A DNA stretch of 64,000 bases from Sulfitobacter sp. S223 (GCF_025143825.1 NZ_CP083563.1:1-64000); one strand, 5' to 3'; positions 18,241 to 27,641 are shown, counted from the first letter of the stretch. Notes: generated from the letters alone by a model not told the origin. Numbers and translations: made by a program.

Positions 18241-21200
18241 TTGCCTGTCTCCTGCGGGACTATGGTCCCGTAAATGCTTTCGATATGACTCAGAACTTGG
18301 TCAAGCACGAATTCCAGCGTTAGTGTTTTCATACAATCGCATTCCCCCAAATCGATCTTGGTCGGCTTGAGCGCGGGCTTTGTCTCGCAGGGGGCGCAGT
18401 CTTTATCAACCATGATGATCAGACATTCAGGGTTGTCGGGGCCGCGTGTTACGGGGTTTGTGGGTCCGAATAATGCGGCTTGGGGCATCGCAAGAGCATT
18501 TGCGATGTTCATCACACCGCTGTCGTTCGAGATGAAATAATCACATTCCATGATGCCGTCGATGCTGTCTTGTAGGATCAGACCGGTGCTTTTTTGGGTG
18601 AAAGGCACAGCTTCCGCATCGCCACCGAAACAGACGACCTCATAGCCCCGTGAAATCAGGGCTTCGGCCAGTTGCTGGAAATAGGGCCAGCGCTTGACCG
18701 CCCAGTGGTTTGACTTTGACCCGGCATGAAATCCGATCCGGCGACATTCTTCAGGCTTGTTATAAGTCCGGTCTGCCAGAAAATAACCGCCCGTTGCCGC
18801 CGAGCGGTCCACGCCAAGCGCCTCTGCCACAAAGTCGATATTAAAGGCTCCCTCATGCACCTCACCCGACGGATCGAAGCGACGCCATTCGCGTGAATAG
18901 TGGACATCTTCAGCCGTGAAATCAAACCGTCCGTCTCCGAAAGAATGCGACACGAACACCTGCTTGTACGGCTTCATCAATATCCGCTCATCAAGCGGGA
19001 AGATCATGTTCACATAAGGTGATCCCGCAAACAGCTGGTCGGCCTCGGCCCAATCGCCTGACAGCACGATGTCCACAGGGGCATCCAGATATTCGCTAAG
19101 CCATTTGATCATCGGGGTGGTGTGCAGCATGTTGCCGATACCGGTCCCGATGGCCACCAGGGTCGGCGTTTTCTGCGCCCGCACCAACCGGTCAATCCCG
19201 CTTTGGAATATCTCGTACGACCAGCGGTCGGAATTCTTCTTTGCAGCCTCCGAACGCTTGGCGTGATAGTCGGCGTCAGAATACAGCCTGTCTATCTCGG
19301 CCGCCCAGAGATCGGGATCTTCGGGCAGGATAATGCCTGACTCTTCTAGCAAGTTGCGCACGTTGCCCACATCGGATCCAATCACCGGAATACCGTTGCG
19401 GTGCGCTTCAATCGGAACGCGGCTGAAGCTTTCGACAAAGTCATAGCTCGGTGTGAGAACAACCTGCGCGCGCCGGTAGAGCGCGCCCATGTCATCAACC
19501 CGTGCGACCAGTTCGACATTGCGCAGGCCACGCTTGCTGATCTCGATCTGCAAGCGCTTGCTGGTATCTTGGTTCTGGATCATGAAGAACGGAATATGTG
19601 GCAGCCGTTCGGCAACATCCAGTACCAGATAGCCGCCCTTGTCCTGACGTGAATTGGCCAACAACACGATCTTCTCTACCTGAGTTGCAGGCAAGGCATC
19701 GGCATTATCACGGGCCGCGTCATCCTTGGCCGGGGCGGCCTCCTCCATGGCAATAGATGGAACAATCGGGAGCAATACGCCGAATTCCTTGCGCACCAGA
19801 TCTCGGGTAAAGACCGAATTCGCATACGTGGTACCAAAGCCCGTCAGGACAAGGTTGAACTCAAGACGGGTCGGCAGATCCTCAAGGTCCTTGAACCACG
19901 AATTTTCGGGCTGGGCGCGCGAGAATTTCATGTCACGCCAGAAATGCACACCGTGAATATGATAGGCGGCAGACCCTTTGAGCGCCTCCATCATTTCGAG
20001 CCCCATCCCCGTCACCGAATGAACAACCGCCGGCGCTTGTTCAAAGATGTGGTTGCGGAAGGACTCGACCCCGTAGTCCACCCAAGTGCAAGGCATGTCG
20101 GCCGGACCGGTATCCTCACCATTGTGATTGCCACCGCGCTCAAAGCCCATGAACTGGACATCCAGACCGTGCGTTTTGTATTCCTGCGCGGCCTGATACA
20201 GGAAATGCTCAGCACCGCCAAATTTGTTCGTGCCCTGTTTGGACACCAGCATCACGCTTTGCGCCTGCCTGTCACGCTGAATCCGGATCGCCGTTTCAAC
20301 CTGACCGCCCCCCAAAAGACAGTCGAGCTGGACGCTGCCAATCTTGTGGTTCACAAATACCGGATCCCAGAAATCGAGGTTACGGTAGCACACCGGATCG
20401 TCGGGAAATTCCGGCGTCACAATGCGGATTTCGCCAACATGGTTCAGCGATGCGGTATTCACCGGCAACTGCTCCAGATTGATCTCTTCGCCCTCTATGC
20501 TGCGGAAGACGGTCTCGCCGTAGGTGCCCTCCCCCGAGAAACGCTTCATCAGTGTCTTGAGAAAGAGATAGGCATCATCGGTAAAATCATATTGCTGCAC
20601 CAGATCCGCAGCCATGCGGTATTCACCGAAGAACACCAGACACTGCGCCTGAATGCGCACGTATTTCGAGGTCGGCTTGCACGCCACGGCCTGAGCAGCA
20701 GCAGCAAGAGCCTCCGTGCGGGCCCCCTGCCACATATAAAGCCGGGTCAGCTCATATTCGACAAGCCCGTCCTTGCGCCCCAATTCACGCGCCCGCAAAA
20801 GCAGCTCGCGTGCGAGGTCTGCGTATTCCGGTTTGGCCGGATATTTTCCGAAGGCCCCATGCGAGGCTTGGAACGCTTTGCGACCCGCCTCCAGCGTCCG
20901 GTTCGCCGACACTTTCACCTGCATCGACAGCGAGGTAAGCAGGCTGGTCACCCCCTCCTCCAGCAGTCCCAGCTTTTCTTCGGCAATGGACTTGAACCAA
21001 AATGCCTCTTCCGCATTCAGTGAGGTCCGCAGGGCCCTGTTTGACAGGATCAGCAGATGCTCGAACATGCCCAGAGCAATCAGACATTCCGCCAGCGTCT
21101 TGAAATAGATCGAGTCAGCCCCGAAACTGCGCACATATACGTTCAGCATCGACAGCAGGTCTTGTGCCGTTTTGGCATTCGGGCGCGTGGTCTTGAAGAC

Positions 21201-23258
21201 GGCTTCAAAGCTTTTGCGGCGCTCCTGAACGGCCTTCGACGTCGCCTGTTCGGGTGTCGGCAACGCGAAATGCAGCATCACGCTACTGTCGATCATCAGA
21301 CCATCGGCAACCGGAGGAAACTTGGCGCGCATGTCTTCCAGATGCTGTAGGTCCACGCGCCGCAAGCTCGGGATCGACGCCGTCATTGTCACCGCCGCCT
21401 GAAAGACCTGGTCATCCAATACCAATCGCAGCATCATATTGCTGTCTGTGGCACGGCGCAGCGCCGTCACAGTCGTCCGGGACAAAGGCAGCGCGTCGGC
21501 AGCCCATGACTGGCAGGATACATCCTGTGGAAACTGCGCCGCGGCATTGATCTGTGGCAGGATATCCTGGATGAAGCTTTGGCTCGCCAGCACATGGTTG
21601 ATGACCTCGGTCAGAGGCGACACAAGCGTGGCCGCCAGTATCTCTGCCTCTGAGGGCGCGCGATGCGTAAAGAACCAGTAGCACTGTATGATATCGGTCT
21701 GCGTGACCGTCCCAGCGTTTTCAGCGTTTGGCCCTGATGGCGTCTTACCCGGCTGCACAAACGCTTTAGAGCCTTTTGCCTTGGCGTTTGATTTCCGTGA
21801 CTGGTTCAGCCAGGCACTTGCCATTTCAAACGCACCGATCTCTGCCAGCTTGGCGGCCAAAGAGCGGGCCTCGTCGGTTGGCAGTGCATCGGGCTGCGCC
21901 TGCGCGGTTGGCGATGCTTTGCCTCCTGCAGAACTATCGCAGATGACATCGCCCCACTCAGAATACAGCTTGGTGTCGCCTCCCTCCGCCGCTGGTGCCC
22001 GAAAAAGCACGTGAGACGCGGCACTGGTGGCCTCATCAGCCGCATGGATCGGCACATGCACGGTTGGTGATACCCGCACCGACTTGCCGTCAGGCGTTTC
22101 CACAGACAAGGTCGTTTCCTGTGGCACCAATCCGGCGGGCACGCGGAAGACGATCATGTCCTCAAGCTTGGCGGCCAAATGCGCGACAGGCACAGGCGCG
22201 TTATCCTGCTTCATCTCGCCTTCGATAAAGACAGGCTGTTCTGCCTGCCCTGCCCCCAGCGAAACGGCCGCAAATGCCGCATCGGCCGGAAAGTTCGCAG
22301 GCAGCGGGACAGTAACAACCAAAAAGCCCGCAGCCGTTTCGGAAAAGGGACCTGTCAGATGACAATCGACCCTAACACTGGTGTCTTTCGGCAAGGAAGA
22401 GAGCGACAGGCTGATATCTGTCACCTTCTCGTCGGGGTCATTTGCCTCGCGCAATTTCAAAATCAGCTGCCGTGCTGCCGGATGATACCGCGCCTGCGCA
22501 ACATGCAACTGCGCGGGGTCCACCGGGCTGTCCAGCACACTGATGAAAAGGGCCCGCAGGCGATGGATTTCAACACCGAGCTCGGGGGCCTGTGCGGCGT
22601 CCAGCAAGGTCAACATCAGGTTTCGGGCATCGGCAGCCCGTGCACTATCCCGATCCGCCGACTTGGGATCCGCACCATAAGACAGCTGTGCAATCTGTGC
22701 GCCAAACGCATCGCTGCACAAAAATTCAGCAAGTGACTGCATGGCGACAGGCAAGGTCTGTGCAGCGGCTATCGATTTTGCCTGACCGTCAACAGAAAGA
22801 GCGGCAAGAGCCGGATCAGCCACGGCAGCATGCAACGCACCCTCACACAAAATTTGCTGGATGACAGGCAGCTGGGCAGCGCTCTGAGCGGCATCAAAAA
22901 AGACCCCTTTGCGCTGCTCTATGGCCGTGCAGAACAGAACCATGTGATCGAACCTGTTGGTATCCGACACCAAACGGTCGCCCAAGTATAGCGGCGCACC
23001 CGGCTGCACACCAAGCTTGCTCCGCAGCCAGTCCTGATAGGTTACCGCCACATCACGCGCCAACAACGGCTCTGGCAACGCCATGCTAAAGGCCCGCTCT
23101 TTAGCTCCAAATTCCTTTGACACCAGCACCTTGCTCGCGGCTTCCAAAAACGGAAATCGTGATTTTTCTTCGATGTCCCTCTGGCTTGGTTTGCGGCCAA
23201 GGAAAAGGCCAAATAGATAGATCGTATCCCAGTTCATCATCGTACGTGCTTCGGTCAT
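18237..23258 (-). CDS. Giant GT4-GT9 fusion, probable heptosyltransferase
   Basis: The protein has 1673 residues. Two stretches (IYLFGLFLGRKPS...VLVSKEF near the start, and CYWFFTHRAPSEAE...VLASQSF near residue 540) resemble DUF4214-type units. A helical repeat region of TPR type spans about 730-930. A GT4 domain follows: SVMLVSKQGTNKFGGAEHFL, then KIVLLANSRQDKGGYLVLDV and RVPIEAHRNGIPVIGSD. The C-terminal 340 residues are GT9: VAIGTGIGNMLHTTPMIKWL, RRIGFHAGSKSNHWAVKRWP and FISNDSGVMNIANALAMP. GT9 enzymes mostly use ADP-heptose, and the divergent operon 250 bases away makes ADP-heptose, so heptose transfer is the natural inference. The start ATG at 23258 has a weak ribosome site. The gene is coupled to a sulfotransferase gene. 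Confidence 0.85.
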   Translation of the reverse strand: MTEARTMMNWDTIYLFGLFLGRKPSQRDIEEKSRFPFLEAASKVLVSKEFGAKERAFSMALPEPLLARDVAVTYQDWLRSKLGVQPGAPLYLGDRLVSDTNRFDHMVLFCTAIEQRKGVFFDAAQSAAQLPVIQQILCEGALHAAVADPALAALSVDGQAKSIAAAQTLPVAMQSLAEFLCSDAFGAQIAQLSYGADPKSADRDSARAADARNLMLTLLDAAQAPELGVEIHRLRALFISVLDSPVDPAQLHVAQARYHPAARQLILKLREANDPDEKVTDISLSLSSLPKDTSVRVDCHLTGPFSETAAGFLVVTVPLPANFPADAAFAAVSLGAGQAEQPVFIEGEMKQDNAPVPVAHLAAKLEDMIVFRVPAGLVPQETTLSVETPDGKSVRVSPTVHVPIHAADEATSAASHVLFRAPAAEGGDTKLYSEWGDVICDSSAGGKASPTAQAQPDALPTDEARSLAAKLAEIGAFEMASAWLNQSRKSNAKAKGSKAFVQPGKTPSGPNAENAGTVTQTDIIQCYWFFTHRAPSEAEILAATLVSPLTEVINHVLASQSFIQDILPQINAAAQFPQDVSCQSWAADALPLSRTTVTALRRATDSNMMLRLVLDDQVFQAAVTMTASIPSLRRVDLQHLEDMRAKFPPVADGLMIDSSVMLHFALPTPEQATSKAVQERRKSFEAVFKTTRPNAKTAQDLLSMLNVYVRSFGADSIYFKTLAECLIALGMFEHLLILSNRALRTSLNAEEAFWFKSIAEEKLGLLEEGVTSLLTSLSMQVKVSANRTLEAGRKAFQASHGAFGKYPAKPEYADLARELLLRARELGRKDGLVEYELTRLYMWQGARTEALAAAAQAVACKPTSKYVRIQAQCLVFFGEYRMAADLVQQYDFTDDAYLFLKTLMKRFSGEGTYGETVFRSIEGEEINLEQLPVNTASLNHVGEIRIVTPEFPDDPVCYRNLDFWDPVFVNHKIGSVQLDCLLGGGQVETAIRIQRDRQAQSVMLVSKQGTNKFGGAEHFLYQAAQEYKTHGLDVQFMGFERGGNHNGEDTGPADMPCTWVDYGVESFRNHIFEQAPAVVHSVTGMGLEMMEALKGSAAYHIHGVHFWRDMKFSRAQPENSWFKDLEDLPTRLEFNLVLTGFGTTYANSVFTRDLVRKEFGVLLPIVPSIAMEEAAPAKDDAARDNADALPATQVEKIVLLANSRQDKGGYLVLDVAERLPHIPFFMIQNQDTSKRLQIEISKRGLRNVELVARVDDMGALYRRAQVVLTPSYDFVESFSRVPIEAHRNGIPVIGSDVGNVRNLLEESGIILPEDPDLWAAEIDRLYSDADYHAKRSEAAKKNSDRWSYEIFQSGIDRLVRAQKTPTLVAIGTGIGNMLHTTPMIKWLSEYLDAPVDIVLSGDWAEADQLFAGSPYVNMIFPLDERILMKPYKQVFVSHSFGDGRFDFTAEDVHYSREWRRFDPSGEVHEGAFNIDFVAEALGVDRSAATGGYFLADRTYNKPEECRRIGFHAGSKSNHWAVKRWPYFQQLAEALISRGYEVVCFGGDAEAVPFTQKSTGLILQDSIDGIMECDYFISNDSGVMNIANALAMPQAALFGPTNPVTRGPDNPECLIIMVDKDCAPCETKPALKPTKIDLGECDCMKTLTLEFVLDQVLSHIESIYGTIVPQETGK

Positions 23259-23308
23259 TTATAATAATCTTCTGTTAGATTCTCTTTTGACAACAACACG
23301 CGACGGCC

Positions 23309-23378
23309 ATTGCCCCTTATCTTTTTCTGTCCAGTTCGGAGGGGGGGCAATGCAACTTTAGACTGCGGCTAAAGTTGC
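23309..23378. promoter_or_regulatory. Dyad-rich divergent control region
   Basis: Between the divergent giant glycosyltransferase and hldE genes lies a 10-bp inverted repeat: GCAACTTTAG (23352-23361), a 7-base loop, and CTAAAGTTGC (23369-23378). ATTGCCCC (23309-23316) pairs with GGGGCAAT (23344-23351). CCAGTTCGG to the left also nearly mirrors CCGAATTGG to the right. Such nested symmetry suggests an operator or a structured leader. No protein can be assigned. Confidence 0.4.
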
Positions 23379-23490
23379 CTATTCGCCCCGAATTGGAGCC
23401 CCTTTGCTATGTACCGTCGTTGGCTCCTCAAGTATAGCAGCATATATGTTGATCCTACTTGTTCAGACCGGTTTGCGTCGGTTATTCCGA

Positions 23491-23506
23491 TTAAAGGCCT
23501 TTTAAC
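23491..23506. promoter_or_regulatory. Candidate CtrA-binding site
   Basis: TTAA, seven bases, then TTAAC: an exact match to the full CtrA consensus of alphaproteobacteria, ending two bases before the hldE ATG. In roseobacters the CtrA phosphorelay controls motility and surface-linked behaviour. The closeness to the start codon would fit repression, or a start at the second ATG (23518). A single consensus match can occur by chance. Confidence 0.35.
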
Positions 23507-23508
23507 AC

Positions 23509-25011
23509 ATGAAAATTATGTCTTATCTTTCAGGGATGCCCACAGTTGTAGTGATGGGCGATGTGATGCTTGATCTGTACCTGTCCGGACGCGTCAGCCG
23601 CATCTCTCCCGAAGCACCGGTTCCGGTCCTGCACCACATGGCAGAACGGGCGGTCGCAGGTGGCGCAGCCAACGTTGCACTGAACATTGCCCAGCTTGGC
23701 GGACAGGCACGTCTGGTCGGACTTATCGGGCAGGATGAAGGCGGCGCGCGCTTGACCGATGTGCTGCGCCCGCTGGGGTTGGATCACGATCTCATCGCGT
23801 CCCATGATATTGAGACAGTCACAAAAACGCGGGTGTTGGCCGAAAACCACCACCAGTTTCTGCGCATTGACCGCGAACGCTTTATGGCGCTCGATAAGGC
23901 CCTGTGTGACACGGTGCTGGCCCGCCTTGATGCGGCCCTGGAAGGCGCGGGCATTCTTGTGCTGTCGGATTATGACAAGGGCCTGCTGTCGGACGATATG
24001 CTGCCCCGTGTGATCGCCTTGGCCAACGCCCGCGGCGTTCCTGTCATGGTCGACCCAAAGCGGCCTGATTTTGCGATCTACAAAGGCGCGCAAATCATCA
24101 AGCCGAACCTGAATGAGCTGTCCACGGCAACAGGGTACGATTGCCATGACATTGCGAACCGCGATCTGGCATTAAAACAGATCAGCGCACAGACCGGCGC
24201 CGATATCCTGCTGACAATGTCGGAAAAAGGGATGATCTATTACCCGGCTGCAGGCGGTGAAACGATCCATATGGCGACCTCTGCGCGCGAGGTGTTCGAT
24301 GTTTCGGGGGCCGGCGATACGGTCATGGCGTTGTTCGCATCTGTCCGTGCCAGTGGCGCCCCGATAGAGACGGCAATGCATGTGGCCAATATTGCGGCCG
24401 GTCTCGTGGTTGCCAAGGTCGGCACCGCAGTGCTGGAAGTAGCCGAACTGGATGAGGCTCTGACCCAGTTCTCCCGGCATCGCAACACATCCCGGCCAAC
24501 ACAGACAGAAGACGACAGCAACGGCGAGATCATGGATCTGGCAACCGCCGCCGCCCGCAGTGCCGAATGGAAGCGTAGCGGTTTGCGTGTCGGCTTTACC
24601 AACGGCTGCTTCGATCTGCTGCACCCGGGCCATGTGCGCATTCTACAGGCCGCGCGCAGCTTTTGTGACAAGCTGATCGTGGGGATGAACACCGATGCCT
24701 CGGTCCAACGCCTCAAGGGGCCTACCCGCCCTGTACAGCAACAGGATGCGCGCGCCTGCGTTATGGCCGCCATGACAGGCGTTGACGGCGTCGTCCTGTT
24801 TGATGAAGAGACCCCGCTGAACCTGATCAAAGCGATTGTGCCAGATGTTTTGGTCAAGGGGGCAGACTATGAGATCAAGGACATCGTCGGAGCCGATTTC
24901 GTTCTAGCCAACAAAGGCAAGGTAGAGCGCGTTCCCCTGAAGGAAGGCCACTCAACCACATCCCTGATCGCCCGATCCAACCTGCCCACCCCCGGTGAGG
25001 CCACATCGTGA
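23509..25011 (+). CDS. hldE: Bifunctional heptose-7-phosphate kinase / heptose-1-phosphate adenylyltransferase
   Basis: Makes D,D-heptose 1,7-bisphosphate and later ADP-D,D-heptose in the ADP-heptose pathway. The protein has 500 residues, close to E. coli HldE. The N-terminal PfkB-type kinase domain has VVVMGDVMLDLYLSGRVSRI, GGAANVALNIAQLGG and the catalytic DVSGAGDTVMA (about residues 264-274). The C-terminal nucleotidyltransferase domain begins near residue 360 with NGCFDLLHPGHVRIL, the HxGH motif. It is first in an operon with an AGE-family gene and gmhB, each joined by a 4-base stop/start overlap. Many Rhodobacteraceae are thought to lack core heptose, which makes a plasmid copy notable. 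Confidence 0.95.
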   Translation: MKIMSYLSGMPTVVVMGDVMLDLYLSGRVSRISPEAPVPVLHHMAERAVAGGAANVALNIAQLGGQARLVGLIGQDEGGARLTDVLRPLGLDHDLIASHDIETVTKTRVLAENHHQFLRIDRERFMALDKALCDTVLARLDAALEGAGILVLSDYDKGLLSDDMLPRVIALANARGVPVMVDPKRPDFAIYKGAQIIKPNLNELSTATGYDCHDIANRDLALKQISAQTGADILLTMSEKGMIYYPAAGGETIHMATSAREVFDVSGAGDTVMALFASVRASGAPIETAMHVANIAAGLVVAKVGTAVLEVAELDEALTQFSRHRNTSRPTQTEDDSNGEIMDLATAAARSAEWKRSGLRVGFTNGCFDLLHPGHVRILQAARSFCDKLIVGMNTDASVQRLKGPTRPVQQQDARACVMAAMTGVDGVVLFDEETPLNLIKAIVPDVLVKGADYEIKDIVGADFVLANKGKVERVPLKEGHSTTSLIARSNLPTPGEATS

Positions 25012-26156
25012 CGCAGGCGCTGGATAGCGCACGGGCACAAGGCGCGCTGGACTGGCTGCTCGACACCAGCCTGCCGCTGTGGCTGTCCCGCGGACTGGAC
25101 CGTGAACGCGGGGGTTTTCATGAATCTCTGGATCCGGTGACCGGTGGCTGCGACGCCGATTTCCGCCGCCTTCGGGTGGCAACGCGGCAAACCTATGTCT
25201 GGGCCGCTGCCATGCGTCTGGGATACGCAGAAGCCGAAGAAGGTCTGCACCACGGCCTGAAATTTCTGACCGGGCCCGCCCGCCACACAGAGGGTGGTTT
25301 TTGCAACCGCTTCGACCTGAACGGAAAAGTTACCGATGCCACGCGCGATCTTTATGATCTGGCCTTCGTCGCCTTCGCTCTGGCACATGCCTATGACGTT
25401 ACCGGCGACACAACGCTGCGCGACGAGGCAGACGCCCTTGCCGCGCTGATCAGCAAGGACATGCCCCATCCTTCCGGTGGCTTCCATGAGGCACTGCCCC
25501 CTCGCCTGCCCCGCCGTCAGAACCCGCATATGCACCTGCTTGAGGCTGCATTGGCCTGGAGCGAACTTGCCCCCGAAGGTCCGTGGACCGGCATCGCGAA
25601 AGACCTTGTCGCCCTGTTCCAGACGCGATTGTTTGATCCTGCGACAGGGGCCCTGCCCGAATATTTCGATGCAGACCTGCGCCCCGTGACCGACGATCAG
25701 ATGGTTGAACCGGGGCATCATTTCGAATGGGTTTGGTTGCTGCACCATGCAAAGCGTTTAGGCATTGCAGAGCAGACAAACGAGGCCGGCGCGCTTTATG
25801 ATTTCGCGCACCGTTTCGGCATCGGCCCGTCGGGCGTACCGCATGGTGCTTTGGCGCTTGATGGACAAATCCTGCCGGTAGCGACCCGCATCTGGGCGCC
25901 GGCAGAATGGCTCAAGGCAGAGGCCGTGACACCCGGCCCTGACCGCGATGCACGCGTAGGGCGGGCCTGGGCTGCCGTGCAACGCTATCTGGAAGCAGAC
26001 ATGCCCGGTCTTTGGCACGAACGTCTGGACAAGGATGCCTTCGTGCCCGGCCCTGCCCCGGCCACCTCGCTGTACCATCTGGTGCTGGCGATCGAGGTTA
26101 TGTGCCAAGCCACCGATTGCCACCCGCGCCCCTTTGCAACGAAAGCCCCCGTATGA
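25008..26156 (+). CDS. AGE-family epimerase/isomerase
   Basis: The protein has 382 residues, the usual length for N-acylglucosamine 2-epimerase, mannose isomerase and YihS relatives. It shows the (alpha/alpha)6-barrel phrases GGFHESLDPVTG, ATRQTYVWAAAMRLGY, DLYDLAFVAFALAHAY, PHMHLLEAALAW and PGHHFEWVWLLHHA, with the conserved Arg and His residues. The GTG start overlaps the hldE stop (GTGA), and its own stop overlaps gmhB (ATGA). Locked between two ADP-heptose genes, it probably serves the same pathway. One possibility is that it supplies the ketose-to-aldose isomerisation normally done by GmhA, which is absent from the window. Family assignment is firm; the substrate is inference. Confidence 0.85.
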   Translation: MTQALDSARAQGALDWLLDTSLPLWLSRGLDRERGGFHESLDPVTGGCDADFRRLRVATRQTYVWAAAMRLGYAEAEEGLHHGLKFLTGPARHTEGGFCNRFDLNGKVTDATRDLYDLAFVAFALAHAYDVTGDTTLRDEADALAALISKDMPHPSGGFHEALPPRLPRRQNPHMHLLEAALAWSELAPEGPWTGIAKDLVALFQTRLFDPATGALPEYFDADLRPVTDDQMVEPGHHFEWVWLLHHAKRLGIAEQTNEAGALYDFAHRFGIGPSGVPHGALALDGQILPVATRIWAPAEWLKAEAVTPGPDRDARVGRAWAAVQRYLEADMPGLWHERLDKDAFVPGPAPATSLYHLVLAIEVMCQATDCHPRPFATKAPV

Positions 26157-26665
26157 CAGAGGTCCACAGCGGGCGCAGTGCGGTGCTATTTGACCGGGAC
26201 GGGGTGCTGAATGTCGATACCGGCTATCTGCACCGCCCCCAGGAATGGGTCTGGATTGACGGCGCACCGGAAACGATCGCCAGCGTCAAAAAGCGTGGAC
26301 AATTGGCCATCGTAGTGACCAACCAGTCCGGCATCGCCCGGGGCTATTATGATGAAACGCACCTGCACGCCCTGCACGCTTGGGTGAATGATGACCTGGA
26401 ACACCGGACCGGCGTGCGCATTGACGCTTTTTACCATTGCCCCTACCTGCCCGATGCACCGGTGGCTGCTTTTGCGCATCCCGATCACCCCGACCGCAAA
26501 CCGAACCCCGGCATGCTGCTGCGCGCGATCGCCGATCACGGGCTTGATCCGGCATCCTGTCTGATGATCGGTGACAAAGACAGCGATATGCAAGCCGCTG
26601 CCGCCGCCGGCGTGACGGGCAAACTGTTCAGGGGCGGCGACCTGTCTCACATGCTGCGCGACTGA
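26153..26665 (+). CDS. gmhB: D-glycero-D-manno-heptose 1,7-bisphosphate phosphatase (GmhB-like HAD)
   Basis: Would remove the 7-phosphate to give heptose 1-phosphate. The protein has 170 residues of HAD type. LFDRDGVLNVDTGYL carries the nucleophile Asp and second Asp, VVTNQSGIARGYY is motif II, RKPNPGMLLRAI the Lys motif, and LMIGDKDSDMQAAAAAG the final acidic motif. In E. coli GmhB the Zn loop is CPHHP...CDCRKP. Here it reads CPYLP...HPDRKP, so three of four ligands appear replaced. The start at 26153 overlaps the AGE gene stop. HisB-N-type phosphatases are an alternative, but the context favours heptose. Confidence 0.85.
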   Translation: MTEVHSGRSAVLFDRDGVLNVDTGYLHRPQEWVWIDGAPETIASVKKRGQLAIVVTNQSGIARGYYDETHLHALHAWVNDDLEHRTGVRIDAFYHCPYLPDAPVAAFAHPDHPDRKPNPGMLLRAIADHGLDPASCLMIGDKDSDMQAAAAAGVTGKLFRGGDLSHMLRD

Positions 26666-26699
26666 TACTTGCGCCGCCCGCCAGACAGATCATGGGCAT

Positions 26700-27641
26700 T
26701 TAGCCCGCGTTAGTGTCGAGATAGGCCCGGACACCGTCCTTGAGGTTTGTGAATTCGGCCTTATACCCCGCCTCCCGCAATTTTGTCAGATCAGCGCAGG
26801 TATAGCTTTGATAGGCGCCGCGCAGATGGTCGGGAAAGGGAACATATTCGATTTCACCCTTGCCGTGCCAGTCGATCACCGCTTCGGCCATGTTGTTGAA
26901 GCTGTGCGTGCGTCCCGAACCGCAATTGTAGATGCCCGACACATCCGGGTTATCCAGCATCCACAGATTTACCGAAACACAGTCTCTAACAAAGACAAAA
27001 TCCCTTTCCTGCCCGCCATTGGCATACCCGTCCGTGCCCTCGAACAACCGGGCGACCGATGTATCACGCACCTGATTGGAGAAATGGAAGGCGGTAGACG
27101 CCATCGCGCCCTTATGTGTCTCACGCGGGCCGTAAACGTTGAAATATCTCAGCCCGACCACCTGAGCTGTCTTTTTCGGCAGCATGCGGCGTACATATTG
27201 GTCGAACAGAAATTTGGAATAGGCATACATGTTGATGGGCTTCTCGCAGGCCCGGTCTTCGCGAAAGCCGTTTTCGCCCATACCGTAAACAGATGCGGAT
27301 GAAGCATAGATAAAGGCCGCGCCGTTGTCCTGACACCAGTGAAGCAACTGCTTTGAATAGTCATAGTTGACTTCCATGACATAGCGGCCGTTCCATTCCG
27401 TTGTTGCGGAACATGCTCCCTGGTGGATGATCGCCTCTACCGGGCCGAATGCCCCTGCATTCAGCTTTTCCATCAGTTGATCGGATTCAACATAGTCAGC
27501 GATATCAAGATCAACGAGGTTAACCATCTTGTGACCATCTTCAAGCTGATCCACGATAACGATATCGGTCTGGCCACGGCGGTTCAGCGCCGCAACAATG
27601 TTAGATCCGATAAAACCCGCACCACCCGTGACAATAATCAT
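26700..27641 (-). CDS. hldD: ADP-L-glycero-D-manno-heptose 6-epimerase
   Basis: Converts ADP-D-glycero- to ADP-L-glycero-D-manno-heptose, the last step of the pathway. The protein has 313 residues, the normal length. [15 protein letters not shown] binds the nucleotide cofactor. IIHQGACSATTEW is typical of HldD. YASSASVYG, then MYAYSKFLFDQYV, carry the Ser and Tyr-x3-Lys. LRYFNVYGPRETHKG and GGQERDFVFVRD are family phrases. The gene is convergent with gmhB (34 bases apart) and so transcribed separately from hldE. With hldE and gmhB it completes the pathway except for gmhA. Confidence 0.95.
   Translation of the reverse strand: MIIVTGGAGFIGSNIVAALNRRGQTDIVIVDQLEDGHKMVNLVDLDIADYVESDQLMEKLNAGAFGPVEAIIHQGACSATTEWNGRYVMEVNYDYSKQLLHWCQDNGAAFIYASSASVYGMGENGFREDRACEKPINMYAYSKFLFDQYVRRMLPKKTAQVVGLRYFNVYGPRETHKGAMASTAFHFSNQVRDTSVARLFEGTDGYANGGQERDFVFVRDCVSVNLWMLDNPDVSGIYNCGSGRTHSFNNMAEAVIDWHGKGEIEYVPFPDHLRGAYQSYTCADLTKLREAGYKAEFTNLKDGVRAYLDTNAG

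Noticed and set aside
19944-21023. Plus-strand open frame of 359 residues
   Set aside because: Shadow of the giant GT4-GT9 gene on the other strand; composition biased in His, Arg and Gln and no family features.
24867-25748. Minus-strand open frame of 293 residues
   Set aside because: Antisense to the end of hldE and the AGE-family gene, both of which are firmly identified.
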